This document shows, piece by piece, positions 52,085-63,833 of a stretch of 64,000 nucleotides of DNA. How positions within the stretch are numbered: position 1 is the stretch's first letter; each line of letters starts with the position of its first letter. The stretch covers positions 2,433,001 through 2,497,000 of the forward strand of contig NZ_CP091716.1 in NCBI RefSeq assembly GCF_022009635.1, read 5' to 3'. Both the position numbers and the translations under genes were made by a program. This stretch comes from Variovorax paradoxus (GTDB lineage: Bacteria; Pseudomonadota; Gammaproteobacteria; Burkholderiales; Burkholderiaceae_C). The notes beneath the pieces were generated by a model. It did no database searches. It was not told the DNA's origin and saw only the letters and a program-made list of their open reading frames with translations.

Positions 52085-52975
52085 ATGAAATCCTCTGTAC
52101 TGATGGCTTCCATGGCTGCTGCGGTGCTGCTCGCCGCCACCGGCGCGCAAGCGGCCGACACGCTCGCCAAGATCGCCGAGTCCGGCAAGATCACGCTCGC
52201 CTACCGCGAGTCGTCGGTGCCTTTCAGCTACCTCGAGGGCCCCGGCAAGCCGATCGGTTTTTCGGTGGAGCTTTCGAATGCTGTCGTCGAGGCGGTGAAG
52301 AAGAAACTGAACAAGCCCAACCTGCAGGTCGCGCTGATGCCCGTCACCTCGCAGAACCGAATTCCGCTGATCACCAACGGCACCATCGACCTGGAGTGCG
52401 GCTCCACCACCAACAACACCGCGCGCGGCAAGGACGTGGCGTTTGCCATCAACCACTTCTACACAGGCACGCGCCTGCTGGTGAAGAAGTCCTCGAAGAT
52501 CAAGGACTACGCCGACCTTGCAAAGAAGACCGTGGCCAGCACCACCGGCACCACCAACGTGCTGGTCATGCGCAAGTACAACATCGAGAAGAACCTCGGC
52601 ATGAACATCGTGCTGGGCAAGGACCACGCCGATTCGTTCCTGCTGCTGGAGAGCGATCGCGCCGCGGCCTTCGCGATGGACGACATCCTGCTGTTCGGCC
52701 TGATCGCCAATGCAAAGACGCCTTCCGACTTCGAGGTTGTCGGCGAGTCGCTGCAGGTCGAGCCCTATGCCTGCATGCTGCCCAAGGACGACCCGGCCTT
52801 CAAGAAAGTGGTCGACGACACCTTCGCCGCCATGATGAAGAGCGGCGAGTTCGAGAAGCTCTACGACAAGTGGTTCATGCAGCCGATTCCGCCGCGGGGC
52901 GTGCCGCTGAACCTGCCGATGAGCCCGCAATTGAAAGAAAACCTCAAGGTCTTGAGCGACAAGCCCGCGACCTGA
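52085..52975 (+). CDS. Glutamate/aspartate-type periplasmic binding protein (orphan)
   Basis: A 296-residue family-3 solute-binding protein with a signal peptide (cleaved near AQAADT). Shared motifs with the gene at 35579 include IPLITNGTIDLECGSTTNN, AFAMDDILLFGLIA and PMSPQLKENL. No permease or ATPase gene accompanies it; the next gene is an aspartate/glutamate racemase. It may feed another transporter. Its likely ligands are acidic amino acids, possibly the D-forms, given the racemase. Confidence 0.88.
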   Translation: MKSSVLMASMAAAVLLAATGAQAADTLAKIAESGKITLAYRESSVPFSYLEGPGKPIGFSVELSNAVVEAVKKKLNKPNLQVALMPVTSQNRIPLITNGTIDLECGSTTNNTARGKDVAFAINHFYTGTRLLVKKSSKIKDYADLAKKTVASTTGTTNVLVMRKYNIEKNLGMNIVLGKDHADSFLLLESDRAAAFAMDDILLFGLIANAKTPSDFEVVGESLQVEPYACMLPKDDPAFKKVVDDTFAAMMKSGEFEKLYDKWFMQPIPPRGVPLNLPMSPQLKENLKVLSDKPAT

Positions 52976-52989
52976 TTGATGAAAAGGAT

Positions 52990-53739
52990 ATGGCAGTGAC
53001 GCAGGTGGTCGGGATTCTTGGGGGCATGGGCCCCGCGGCGGGCGCCGATTTCGTCCGGCTCTTCGTGCAGGCCTGCGCGCAGCAGATGCGCGCGCGCGGC
53101 GAGCCGGTGCGCGACCAGTCCTTTCCCGAACACTGGCTCGCGCAAGTGCCGGTGCCCGACCGCACCGACGCGCTGGCCTCCACCGAGGAGGGCGCGCACC
53201 AGCCGCTGGAGCCGATGCTGCAGGCGCTGGGCCGGCTGGCCGCGCTCGGCAGCCGGGCAGTGGCCATCGCCTGCAACACCGCGCATGCCTGGCATGCCAG
53301 CCTGCAGGAACGCTTTCCGCAAATCGAGCTGCTGCACATGGCGCGCGAGACCGCGCGGCAGCTGTCGGCGCAGGGTGCCACCGGCGTGGCGCTGATGGCG
53401 ACCGAGGGCACGTACCGCGTGCGCCTTTACGAGCAGGCGCTGGCAGAGGTAGGGCTGGACTGCCACATCCCGCTGGCGGAAGAGCGCCAGACCATCACGC
53501 GCGGCATCTTCGACGGCGTGAAGGCCGGCAACATGGCGCTGGCCGAGCAGTGCTTTTCCGAAGTGGCGCTGCGCCTGGCGGAGCGCCACGGGCCGGTGAC
53601 CATCGTCATGGGCTGCACCGAAGTGCCGCTGGGCCTGCAGGGCTCGGCCGCCGTGGCCGGGCTGGACCTGATCGATCCGGCGCAGGTGTTGGCCGCCGCG
53701 CTGGCGCGCCGCGCCTACGGCATGGACCAACCCCACTGA
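52990..53739 (+). CDS. Aspartate/glutamate racemase family protein
   Basis: A 249-residue cofactor-independent racemase. The ATG at 52990 follows AAAAGGAT. Catalytic Cys pairs are in VAIACNTAHAW (about residue 97) and IVMGCTEVPL (about residue 208), and the N-terminus GILGGMGPAAGADF is typical of the aspartate racemase branch. It interconverts L- and D-aspartate or glutamate. Fourteen bases separate it from the binding-protein gene, so the two form an operon for acidic amino acid use. Confidence 0.88.
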   Translation: MAVTQVVGILGGMGPAAGADFVRLFVQACAQQMRARGEPVRDQSFPEHWLAQVPVPDRTDALASTEEGAHQPLEPMLQALGRLAALGSRAVAIACNTAHAWHASLQERFPQIELLHMARETARQLSAQGATGVALMATEGTYRVRLYEQALAEVGLDCHIPLAEERQTITRGIFDGVKAGNMALAEQCFSEVALRLAERHGPVTIVMGCTEVPLGLQGSAAVAGLDLIDPAQVLAAALARRAYGMDQPH

Positions 53740-53841
53740 AATTCCGGTCATAGGGGCGGCCGGTCGAATTCGCCTACAACATGCGGCGGTGCGTTTTCGC
53801 GCGCCCCCTTTTTGTCCGACGATTCAACTGGAGCCTTTTTC

Positions 53842-54738
53842 ATGTCCCTCGACGACAGCCGTTCCGACTTCGACTCGCTTCGCCCCGGCGACAGCACCGC
53901 GCAGGGCGCCACGCGCCGCACCGCGCTCAAGGCCGCCATCGGCGTGGGCTATGCCGCCGCGGTGCTGCCGGTGGCCGCGCAGACCGCCGTCGCCACCTCG
54001 TCCGAAGGCCTGAAGGCCGGCCCCGTCAAGTACACCGTCAACGGCTTCGAGGTGCCCGCCTACGTGGCCGCGCCCGAGGGCAAGACCGGGCTGCCGGTGA
54101 TCCTGGTCATCCAGGAAATCTTCGGCGTGCACGAATACATCGCCGACACCTGCCGCCGCTTCGCCAAGCTGGGCTACCTGGCCATCGCGCCCGAGCTTTA
54201 CGCGCGCCAGGGCGACCCGCGCGGCTACACCGACATCCCCAAGCTGCAGGCCGAGATCGTCACCAAGGTGCCCGACGCGCAGGTCATGGCCGACCTCGAC
54301 GGCGCGCTGGCCTATGCCAAGGCCAACGGCGGCGACACCAGCAAGGCCGGCATCACCGGCTTCTGCTGGGGCGGGCGAATCACCTGGCTTTATGCCGCCA
54401 CCGGCAAGGTCAAGGCGGGCGTGGCCTGGTATGGCCGGCTGGTCGGCCAGGCCGGCGAACTGACCCCGAAACACCCCGTCGACATTGCCGCCAGCCTGCA
54501 GGCGCCGGTGCTTGGCCTGTACGGCGGAAAAGATCAGGGGATCCCCCTTGACACGGTTGATAAGATGAAAGCTGCTCTGGCCAATGGGACTCCGGCGGCC
54601 AAGGCTTCGAGCTTCGTCGTGTACCCCGAAGCAGGCCACGCATTCCATGCCGACTACCGCCCCAGCTACCTCAAGAGCGCGGCGGACGACGGCTGGCAAC
54701 GCGCCACGGCCTGGTTCAAAGCCAATGGCGTCGCCTGA
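53842..54738 (+). CDS. Dienelactone hydrolase family protein
   Basis: A 298-residue alpha/beta hydrolase. The ATG at 53842 follows CTGGAG; an earlier in-frame ATG lacks one. A twin-arginine-like start (TRRTALKAAIGVGYAAAVLPVAA) suggests export. The triad is Cys in GFCWGGRITW (about residue 175), Asp in GGKDQGIP and His in EAGHAFHADY (about residue 266), with the conserved Glu in VIQEIFG. DLH enzymes open dienelactones in aromatic degradation, but many homologs have other substrates. A strong terminator follows. Confidence 0.88.
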   Translation: MSLDDSRSDFDSLRPGDSTAQGATRRTALKAAIGVGYAAAVLPVAAQTAVATSSEGLKAGPVKYTVNGFEVPAYVAAPEGKTGLPVILVIQEIFGVHEYIADTCRRFAKLGYLAIAPELYARQGDPRGYTDIPKLQAEIVTKVPDAQVMADLDGALAYAKANGGDTSKAGITGFCWGGRITWLYAATGKVKAGVAWYGRLVGQAGELTPKHPVDIAASLQAPVLGLYGGKDQGIPLDTVDKMKAALANGTPAAKASSFVVYPEAGHAFHADYRPSYLKSAADDGWQRATAWFKANGVA

Positions 54739-54766
54739 ACACGGCGCCCTGTAGCCACCCCCGCCG

Positions 54767-54799
54767 AAGGCCGTCCGATGTGACGGCCTTTTTCTTTTC
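54767..54799 (+). terminator. Rho-independent terminator
   Basis: AAGGCCGTC-CGATGT-GACGGCCTT is a perfect 9-bp stem with a 6-base loop, followed by TTTCTTTTC. It lies 28 bases after the dienelactone hydrolase stop and ends that transcript. Confidence 0.9.
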
Positions 54800-54858
54800 T
54801 ATGATCGGGCAACGGCCCCGGGACTGTTCCGGTGGCCGCCCCTCTTGCGCAAGCAGCT

Positions 54859-55749
54859 ATGAATTTGATAGTCATCATCGTGGCAACCCTGGTTGCCGGT
54901 ATCGGGAGCGTCTGGCTCGCGGCCCTGTTGCTGAAAGTGGGCGTGCGCAGCGACTCGGGCGGCGTCAACCCGCAGCACCTGCTGAGCCTGGCGGCGGGCG
55001 CGCTGCTCGCCACCGCCTTCATGCACCTGTTGCCCGAGGCCTTCGAAAGCCGCATCGAACCCGCGCTGCTGTTCGCGGTGCTGCTGTTCGGGCTGGTTTT
55101 CTTCTTCCTGCTCGACAAGGCCGAGCTGTGGCATCACGGCCATGAGCATCACCACGGCGGCGAGCCCGATGCACATGCCGGGCACGGCCATGGCCACGAT
55201 CACGGGCATGGCCACAGCCACGACAACACCCCGCGCACGGGCGGCTGGGCCGTGCTGACCGGCGACAGCGTGCACTGCTTCGGCGACGGCATCCTGATCG
55301 CCTCGGCCTTCACCGCCGACATCCGCCTGGGCCTGGTCGCCGCCATCGCGGTGCTGGCGCACGAGATTCCCCACCACATCGGCGACCTCGTGGTGCTGCG
55401 CCAGAGCTCGGCCAACCAGCGCGCGGCGCTGGTGAAGGTGTCGCTCGCCGGTACCATGACCACGCTCGGCGGCATCGCCGGCTGGTGGCTGGTCGACCAG
55501 CTGCACAGCTGGCTGCCGTATTTCCTGGTGCTGGCCGGCAGCAGCTTCGTGTACGTGGCGCTGGCCGACCTGATTCCGCAGTTGCAGAAACGCCTGCCGG
55601 CCCGCCAGACGGCCGCGCAGATCCTGTGGCTGGCCGCGGGCATCGTGCTCGTCACCGGCGTGAGCCGCCTGGCCCACGGCGAGCATGGCCACGATCACGG
55701 CCACGACGACCCCGGGCACGGCGAACACGGCCACGTGCACAAGGACTGA
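54859..55749 (+). CDS. ZIP-family divalent metal transporter with His-rich loops
   Basis: A 296-residue membrane protein, probably importing Zn(II) or related ions. The ATG at 54859 is chosen at the first helix (MNLIVIIVATLVAGIGSVWLAALLL), although no good ribosome site precedes it. Core ZIP motifs are HCFGDGILIASAF (helix 4) and AVLAHEIPHHIGDLVVL (helix 5), the binuclear metal site. The central cytosolic loop (HHGHEHHHGGEPDAH, GHGHDHGHGHSH) and the C-terminus (GEHGHDHGHDD) are extremely His-rich, as in metal-buffering ZIPs. Confidence 0.92.
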   Translation: MNLIVIIVATLVAGIGSVWLAALLLKVGVRSDSGGVNPQHLLSLAAGALLATAFMHLLPEAFESRIEPALLFAVLLFGLVFFFLLDKAELWHHGHEHHHGGEPDAHAGHGHGHDHGHGHSHDNTPRTGGWAVLTGDSVHCFGDGILIASAFTADIRLGLVAAIAVLAHEIPHHIGDLVVLRQSSANQRAALVKVSLAGTMTTLGGIAGWWLVDQLHSWLPYFLVLAGSSFVYVALADLIPQLQKRLPARQTAAQILWLAAGIVLVTGVSRLAHGEHGHDHGHDDPGHGEHGHVHKD

Positions 55750-55860
55750 CACCCCGGGCGGGAAACTTTCCGACACCGACGCTGCGCGCCGGATGAACCG
55801 GAACGGCTGAAACAGGCGCACCATAGGGGGCCTGTCAGCAATCAGCCGAGGAACCCGATC

Positions 55861-56073
55861 ATGACCAACGTCGACGCCACCGCGCGCTCCGCTTCGCCCT
55901 CCGACGACGATGAGGACAACACGCCAGCCGACGATTTCGAGGAAGTCGAGAACGATGCCTCCGACGACCTGTCGGACGAAACCGGCATCGATCTCACCGA
56001 CGCGAGCGAGCTCGATGCCGACAACGTGCCGGCCGACGAAGAATTCGACCGCGTGATGAACGCACCCGATTGA
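55861..56073 (+). CDS. Small highly acidic hypothetical protein
   Basis: A 70-residue protein with GAGGAA before its ATG. It is dominated by Asp and Glu (SDDDEDNTPADDFEEVENDASDD), almost without hydrophobic residues, and is probably disordered. No family recognised. It stands alone between the ZIP gene and the DUF6886 gene. Confidence 0.6.
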   Translation: MTNVDATARSASPSDDDEDNTPADDFEEVENDASDDLSDETGIDLTDASELDADNVPADEEFDRVMNAPD

Positions 56074-56110
56074 CCCCGAACGCCATGCCCCGAGCGGCTA
56101 CGCTCAGGGC

Positions 56111-56650
56111 ATGCGCCTGTTTCACTTCAGCGACGACGCCGGCATCGATCGCTTCGACCCTCGCCCTGTCCGCACGCCGGCCCAACGGCCGCCGGGCATG
56201 GACTGGCTCAACGGCCCGCTGGTCTGGGCCATTGCCGAGGACCACCAGCAGCTGTATCTTTTTCCCAGGGAGTGCCCGCGCATCGTGATGTGGGCGCATG
56301 CCGGCACCAGCGCGAGCGACCGGCAGGCATGGCTCGGCGATGCGCCGCGCGGCATCGCGGCCCTTGCGTACATCGAAGCGTGCTGGCTGGAACGGCTCGA
56401 ACGCGCGTCACTGACGCGCTACGAACTGCCGCGCGAGCACTTCGTGGACATCGACGACGTCGGCATGTGGGTGTCGCGCGACGCGGTGGTGCCGCGCGAG
56501 GTCACCCATCTGTCCGATCTACAGGCCGAGCTGGCCGCATGTCGCACCGAACTCAGGGTGGTCGATTCGCTTCTCCCCCTCAAGCCCGTGTGGCAATCGT
56601 CGATGCATGCCAGCGGCATCCGGCTGCGGAACGCCGCTGGCTGGGCATAA
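56111..56650 (+). CDS. DUF6886-family protein
   Basis: A 179-residue soluble protein. The start MRLFHFSDDAGIDRFDPRP and the following WLNGPLVWAIAEDHQQLYLFPRECPRIVMW match DUF6886, which has an ADP-ribosyltransferase-like start (H-x-S...F-x-P) of unknown function. It ends just before the convergent D-aminoacylase gene. Confidence 0.8.
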   Translation: MRLFHFSDDAGIDRFDPRPVRTPAQRPPGMDWLNGPLVWAIAEDHQQLYLFPRECPRIVMWAHAGTSASDRQAWLGDAPRGIAALAYIEACWLERLERASLTRYELPREHFVDIDDVGMWVSRDAVVPREVTHLSDLQAELAACRTELRVVDSLLPLKPVWQSSMHASGIRLRNAAGWA

Positions 56651-56671
56651 GCGGTCTTCTGTTCCTGCCGC

Positions 56672-58135
56672 TCAGGCTGCGGCGGTGTCGCGGCGCGTGA
56701 TCACCTGCCCGTTGCGCGCGCCGCTGTGCACGCCGTCGCGCCAGGTCACCGCCCCGTTCACGATCACCGCGTCGATGCCTTCGGCCGGCTGCATCGGCGT
56801 TTCGTAGTTCGCGGTGTCGCGCACCGTCGCGGCGTTGAAGATCACCACGTCGGCATGGTGGCCCGGCTTCAGCGTGCCGCGTTCGTGCAGGCCGAAGTTG
56901 CGGGCGGTGAGGCCGGTCATCTTCCACACGGCGGTTTCGAGCGGGAAGAGGCCGATGTCGCGGCTGTAGTGGCCCAGCACCCGCGGGAAGGTGCCCCACA
57001 GGCGCGGATGCGGTTTGTCGCCCAGCGGAATGCCGTCGGAGCCGATCATGGTGTCGTCGAACGCGAGGATGCGCTGCACGTCGTCTTCGTCCATCATGAA
57101 ATAGATGGCGCTGCCGGGTTGCAGCCGCTTGGCGGCCTCTTCGCCCGACACGCCCCATTCGGCGGCGATGTCCTTCAGGTCCCGGCCGGCGCACTCGGGG
57201 TGCGGCACGCTCGAGGCTATGAGCACGCGGCCTTCCATCATCCCGCGGTCGGTGCGGATCATGGTGGAGCCGGCGGTGTAGGGATAGCAGTCGAGCCCGA
57301 TGCACTGGTGCTGCATGGCCTCCTTGATGAAGGGCAGCGTGACCTTGGTCTTGCCGAAGTTCTGCGTGTTCTGCACCTTGTGATGCGACACGACCACCGG
57401 GATGTCGAGCGCGCGGCCGATCTGGAAGGTTTCGTCCAGCGACTCCATCACGCGGTCGCTTTCGTCGCGCATGTGGGTCACGTACAGGGCCTTGCGCGCG
57501 GTGAGGGGGCGGCCGACTTCGATGATTTCCTCGGTCGTGGCTTTCACCGCGGGCGGATAGAAGGTGCCGGTCGACATGCCGATGGCGCCGGCCTGCATGG
57601 CTTCTTCGACGAGGGCCTGCATGGCGGCGATTTCGCTGTCGTTGGCGGGGCGGTCGAGATCGGCCATGACGACGGCGCGCAGGGTGGAGTGGCCGACCAT
57701 CGCGGCGACGTTGACGGAAGAGGGCGTGGCGCGCAGGGCGTCCAGGTAGGCGGCGAAGCTGGTGAAGCGGCCTTCGGCGGGCGACTCGAGCAGGCTCAGC
57801 GGCATCGGCAAATCCATGTCGATGCGCAGCGGCGCGGCGCTGATGCCGCAGTTGCCGGCGACCACCGTGGTCACGCCTTGCGAAACCTTGAACGGCATCT
57901 GTGCCTGGGAGAGCACGGCCTGGTCGTCATGCGTATGCGAGTCGATGAAGCCGGGCGCGACGATGCGGCCGGTGGCGTCGATCGTCTGTTCCGCGGTGTG
58001 GCCCGCGAGCTTGCCGATGGCGGCAATGCGCCCTGCCGTGATGCCTACGTCGGCGTTGAAACGCGGCGCCTTGGTGCCGTCGATGACGGTGCCGCCGCGG
58101 ATCAGCAGGTCGTAATGGGGGATGGGTTCGGTCAT
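56672..58135 (-). CDS. N-acyl-D-amino-acid deacylase (D-aminoacylase)
   Basis: A 487-residue amidohydrolase. The metal-binding start is DLLIRGGTVIDGTKAPRFNADVGI with GFIDSHTHDD (about residue 64), followed by VTTVVAGNCGIS with the bridging Cys and VSHHKVQNTQNFGKT. These fit the D-aminoacylase branch that removes acyl groups from N-acyl-D-amino acids. It lies upstream of the Dpp-type transporter genes on the same strand side, together with an M81 peptidase gene. A role in using imported D-amino acid conjugates is inferred. Confidence 0.9.
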   Translation of the reverse strand: MTEPIPHYDLLIRGGTVIDGTKAPRFNADVGITAGRIAAIGKLAGHTAEQTIDATGRIVAPGFIDSHTHDDQAVLSQAQMPFKVSQGVTTVVAGNCGISAAPLRIDMDLPMPLSLLESPAEGRFTSFAAYLDALRATPSSVNVAAMVGHSTLRAVVMADLDRPANDSEIAAMQALVEEAMQAGAIGMSTGTFYPPAVKATTEEIIEVGRPLTARKALYVTHMRDESDRVMESLDETFQIGRALDIPVVVSHHKVQNTQNFGKTKVTLPFIKEAMQHQCIGLDCYPYTAGSTMIRTDRGMMEGRVLIASSVPHPECAGRDLKDIAAEWGVSGEEAAKRLQPGSAIYFMMDEDDVQRILAFDDTMIGSDGIPLGDKPHPRLWGTFPRVLGHYSRDIGLFPLETAVWKMTGLTARNFGLHERGTLKPGHHADVVIFNAATVRDTANYETPMQPAEGIDAVIVNGAVTWRDGVHSGARNGQVITRRDTAAA

Positions 58136-58268
58136 GTCGATCCTTTCGTGTTTTTAGGCTGATTTTTCAGGGCGAGTGCATAGGCCGCCGGGTACTCCCC
58201 TCCGCGAATGTCCCCTGTCGGCGTGATCGCGCCCCGAATAACCGACCCGAGGAACAAGAGGAGTCATC

Positions 58269-59263
58269 TCAGCGGAAGTGGCACGCGACCCAATGACCGC
58301 CATTGGAAGACGAGGGCCGTTCGCTCAGCTCGGGCACCTTCTCCTTGCACACCGCCTGCGCCATCGGGCATCGTGTGTGAAAGCGGCATCCCGAGGGCGG
58401 GTTGGCGGGGCTCGGTGGGTCGCCCTGCAACAACATGCGCCGCGCGGGCGTGCGCGGGTTGGGTACGGGCACGGCCGACAGCAGGATTTCCGTGTACGGG
58501 TGCAGGGGCGCCGAGAACAGCGTGTCGCGGTCCGCGATTTCCACGATGTGGCCCAGGTACATCACCGCCACGCGATGGCTGATGTGCCGCACCACCGCGA
58601 GGTCGTGCGCCACGAACAGATAGGCGATGCCGAATTCCGCCTGCAGGTCCATCAGCAGGTTCACCACCTGCGCCTGCACCGACACGTCCAGCGCCGAGAC
58701 CGGCTCGTCGCACACGATCAGCTTCGGGTTCAACGCCAGCGCGCGTGCAATGCCCAGCCGCTGCCGCTGGCCGCCCGAGAACTCGTGCGGATATTTCTTC
58801 GCCGCCTCCGGCCGCAAGCCCACGCGCGAGAACAGCCACTGCACGCGTTCGCGTCGCTCGGCCGCGCCGCCCGTGCCGAGGCTGCTGAAATTGCGCATCG
58901 GCTCGGCCACGATGTCGCCGGCCGTCAGGCGCGGGTTCAGCGAGGCATACGGGTCCTGGAAAATGATCTGCAGGTCGCGCCGGCGCATGCGCATTTCTTC
59001 GGGCGAGAGCGTCAGCAGTTCTTCGCCCTCGAGCTGCACCGAACCCGCGCTGGGCTCCACCAGCCGCAATACAGACTTGGCCGTGGTCGTCTTGCCGCAG
59101 CCCGACTCGCCGACCAGCGACAGCGTCTCGCCGCGCGCCACCGAAAAAGATACGCCGTCGACCGCCTGGATCGGCGGCTTGCGCGGGCTGAGCCAGCGCT
59201 TGGGCGCCGTGTAGTGCTTGCGCAGCTCGCGCACACGCAGCAGCGGTGCCGTGGTCGTTGTCG

Positions 59264-59267
<4 letters not shown>
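58269..59267 (-). CDS. dppF: Oligo/dipeptide ABC transporter ATP-binding protein (DppF type)
   Basis: A 332-residue ATPase; the ATG at 59267 overlaps the upstream dppD stop (ATGA). Walker A is GESGCGKTT, the signature is [14 protein letters not shown], and Walker B is [14 protein letters not shown]. The C-terminal oligopeptide-type tail ([25 protein letters not shown]) carries the Cys cluster seen in Opp/Dpp ATPases. It energises import of di- or oligopeptides. Confidence 0.92.
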
Positions 59268-60295
<1,028 letters not shown>

Positions 60296-60305
60296 GGCAT
60301 GTCCT

Positions 60306-61208
60306 TCACAGTTGCCGCGCCAGGCGCGGGTCGAGCGCGTCGCGCAGGCCGTCGCCGAGCAGGTTGATGGCCAGCACCGTGGCCGCCAGCAGCAGCCCCG
60401 GATACAGGATGATGTGGAAGGCCACGGTCACGAAGTTGCGGCCCTCGGCCATCATGTTTCCCCAGCTCGGCGTCTGCGAAGGCACGCCCACGCCAAGGAA
60501 CGACAACGCCGCCTCCGTCAGCACCGCGGCCGCCGCCACGAAGGTGGCCTGCACCACCAGGGGCGCCACGATGTTCGGCAGCACGTGGCGCACCAGGATG
60601 GTCGGCAGCCGCGTGCCCACGGCGTGCGCGGCCTCCACGAAAAGCTGCTCGCGCAGCGTGAGCGCCAGCGAGCGCACCAGCCGCACCACGCGCGGAATCT
60701 CCGGCACGGTGATGGCGATGATCACCGTCGTCAGGCTGGCGCGCGTCACCGCCATCAGCGCGATGGCCAGCAGGATGCCGGGGATGGCCATGAGCCCGTC
60801 CATCACCCGCATCACAGGGCCGTCGGCCCAGCGCACGAAGCCCGCCACCAGCCCCAGCGCGATGCCGAAGAAAGTGGCCAGCACCGCGACCGTGGCGCCC
60901 ACGATCATCGACACCTGCCCGCCCCACACGGCGCGGCTGAACACGTCGCGGCCCAGCGCGTCGGTGCCGAACCAGTGCTCGGCCGAAGGCGGCTGCATGC
61001 GCGCGAGCGGGTCGATGTCCTGCGGGTCGTGCGTGGCGATCCACGGCGCGGCAATGGAAAGGGCTGCAATGGCAATCAGCAGCAGCGCGCCGATGATCAG
61101 CGTCGGGTGCTTGCGCACCCAGCGAAAGCGCGGCGGCACGAAGGGCGCTTCGTCATCGGCCGGGGCGGCAGGGGCTTGTGCGGTGTTCAAGGGAAGGACC
61201 GTGGACAT
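60306..61208 (-). CDS. dppC: Oligo/dipeptide ABC transporter permease (DppC type)
   Basis: A 300-residue permease. A cytosolic start ([19 protein letters not shown]) leads to the first helix, then [20 protein letters not shown], the signature of OppC/DppC proteins, and an EAA loop ([28 protein letters not shown]). It forms the transmembrane channel with DppB. Confidence 0.92.
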   Translation of the reverse strand: MSTVLPLNTAQAPAAPADDEAPFVPPRFRWVRKHPTLIIGALLLIAIAALSIAAPWIATHDPQDIDPLARMQPPSAEHWFGTDALGRDVFSRAVWGGQVSMIVGATVAVLATFFGIALGLVAGFVRWADGPVMRVMDGLMAIPGILLAIALMAVTRASLTTVIIAITVPEIPRVVRLVRSLALTLREQLFVEAAHAVGTRLPTILVRHVLPNIVAPLVVQATFVAAAAVLTEAALSFLGVGVPSQTPSWGNMMAEGRNFVTVAFHIILYPGLLLAATVLAINLLGDGLRDALDPRLARQL

Positions 61209-61227
61209 TGCGTGGGGTTCTTCTTCG

Positions 61228-62163
<936 letters not shown>

Positions 62164-62193
62164 GGAATGACCTGCGTGCGCCGTTGGCCCGGC

Positions 62194-63783
62194 TTATTTG
62201 TCGAGCGCCCAGAACACCGGCATGCCGGCCCAGAGCTTGTCCAGGCCCTTGAGGCTGGAGCGCGCGGCATACGCGGCCGAGTACTGGCCGGCGTTGATGT
62301 ACGGCACGGCCTCGTAGGCGCGGGCCTGGAAGGCGTCGAGCAGTTCCTTGCGCTTGGCCGGCACGGTTTCTTTCAGCCAGGCGGTGCGCAGTTCGTCGAG
62401 CGGCTTGTCGCAGGGCCAGCCGGGCAGGGTGTTGCCGCAGGCCGCGCCCAGGTAGGCGTTGGCGATGGGCGAGTTGGCGTCGAACTCGCCGGCCACCGTG
62501 ACGTACATGTTCCAGCCGCCGGCGTCGCCGGCGTCTCGCTTGGCACGGCGCGCGCCGATGGAAGCCCAGTCCATGGTCTGGGCATCGACGTTCAGGCCGA
62601 TGCTCTTCATGGTCTGCGCGGCCATCAGGGCCTCCGCGTTGAGGTAGGGCACGTCGCTGGGCACCATCAGCACCACCTTCTCGCCCTTGTAGCCGGCGTC
62701 GGCGAGCATCTTCTTGGCCTTGGCCACGTCGGCCTTGCGGTAGGGCTCGGCGCCGGCCGAGGTGTCGTTGGGGCTGCCGCAGATGAAGTAGGTGGCGCAG
62801 TAGGCCATGCGCATGTCCAGCGGGAAGCCCATGCCGGCCATGAAGCGCTCCTGGTTCACTGCCTGCAGCAGCGCCTGGCGCACCTTCGGGTTGTCAAAGG
62901 GCGGGTGCAGCTGGTTCATCACCAGGAAGGCCTGGTAGGCGCCGCCGGAGCCGATCTTGACGTTCGAATCGGTGCGCAGCGGCGCGATGTAGTCGGGCGG
63001 CAGCTGCTCGATGAAATCGACCTCGCCGCGCTTGAGCGCCGACACGGCGCTGTTGGCGTCGGGCAGGTAGAGCCACTCCACGCGCTCGAAGTTGCTCTTC
63101 TTGCTGCCCGCCAGGCCGTTCGACGGCTCGCTGCGCGGCACATAGTTGGGGTTGCGCACGAACACCGTCTTGTTGCCCGGCACCCATTCGTCGCGCTTGA
63201 AGATGAAGGGTCCGGAGCCCAGCACTTCGGGCAGCGGCGCGGAAGCGGGCATCTTGGCCAGCCGCTCGGGCAGGATCACCGGCGGAAAGCCCGATGGCTT
63301 GGCCAGCGCGTCGAGCACCATGCCGAAGGGCTCGTTCAGCGTGAGCGTGAGGGTGCGCGCGTCGGTGGCCTTCCATTCGGCGCCCACCGCCGTCATGGCG
63401 CGGCCCAGGCTGTCGCGCGCGGCCCAGCGCTGCAGCGAGGCCACGGCGTCGGCCGCGGTCACGGCGCTGCCGTCGGAGAACTTCAGGTTCGGGCGCAGCG
63501 TGAAGGTCCACTGCTTGCCGTCCTTCGAGGTGGTGTACTTCTCGACCATCTGCGGCTGCGGCTTGCCGCTTGAGTCCTGCGCGAACAGGGTGTCGTAGAC
63601 CATGTAGCCGAAGTTGCGCGAGATGTAGGCCGTGGTGAAGGTCGGGTCGAGGATCTTCAGGTCGGCGTGCGCCACCACCTTCAGCGTCTTGGGCGGCGTC
63701 TGGGCGAGTGCGGGAAGGCTCGCGGCGAAGGCGCCGGAAAGCGCCAGGGCGGCGAAGGCGGCAAGCGTGCGTCGTTGCATCAT
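62194..63783 (-). CDS. dppA: Oligo/dipeptide ABC transporter substrate-binding protein (DppA type)
   Basis: A 529-residue family-5 binding protein. The ATG at 63783 follows GGAG, and the signal peptide is cleaved near ALAQT. Typical sequence includes LKVVAHADLKILDPTFTTAYI, WTFTLRPNLKFSDGSAVTAADAVASLQRW and QALLQAVNQERFMAG. It captures peptides in the periplasm and leads the dppABCDF operon. Specificity (di-, oligo- or D-peptides) cannot be read. Confidence 0.9.
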   Translation of the reverse strand: MMQRRTLAAFAALALSGAFAASLPALAQTPPKTLKVVAHADLKILDPTFTTAYISRNFGYMVYDTLFAQDSSGKPQPQMVEKYTTSKDGKQWTFTLRPNLKFSDGSAVTAADAVASLQRWAARDSLGRAMTAVGAEWKATDARTLTLTLNEPFGMVLDALAKPSGFPPVILPERLAKMPASAPLPEVLGSGPFIFKRDEWVPGNKTVFVRNPNYVPRSEPSNGLAGSKKSNFERVEWLYLPDANSAVSALKRGEVDFIEQLPPDYIAPLRTDSNVKIGSGGAYQAFLVMNQLHPPFDNPKVRQALLQAVNQERFMAGMGFPLDMRMAYCATYFICGSPNDTSAGAEPYRKADVAKAKKMLADAGYKGEKVVLMVPSDVPYLNAEALMAAQTMKSIGLNVDAQTMDWASIGARRAKRDAGDAGGWNMYVTVAGEFDANSPIANAYLGAACGNTLPGWPCDKPLDELRTAWLKETVPAKRKELLDAFQARAYEAVPYINAGQYSAAYAARSSLKGLDKLWAGMPVFWALDK

Positions 63784-63833
63784 CGGATCTCCGATCGTGG
63801 GCGAAAGAAACAGGAAAGTCGGGAAAAGGGAAC

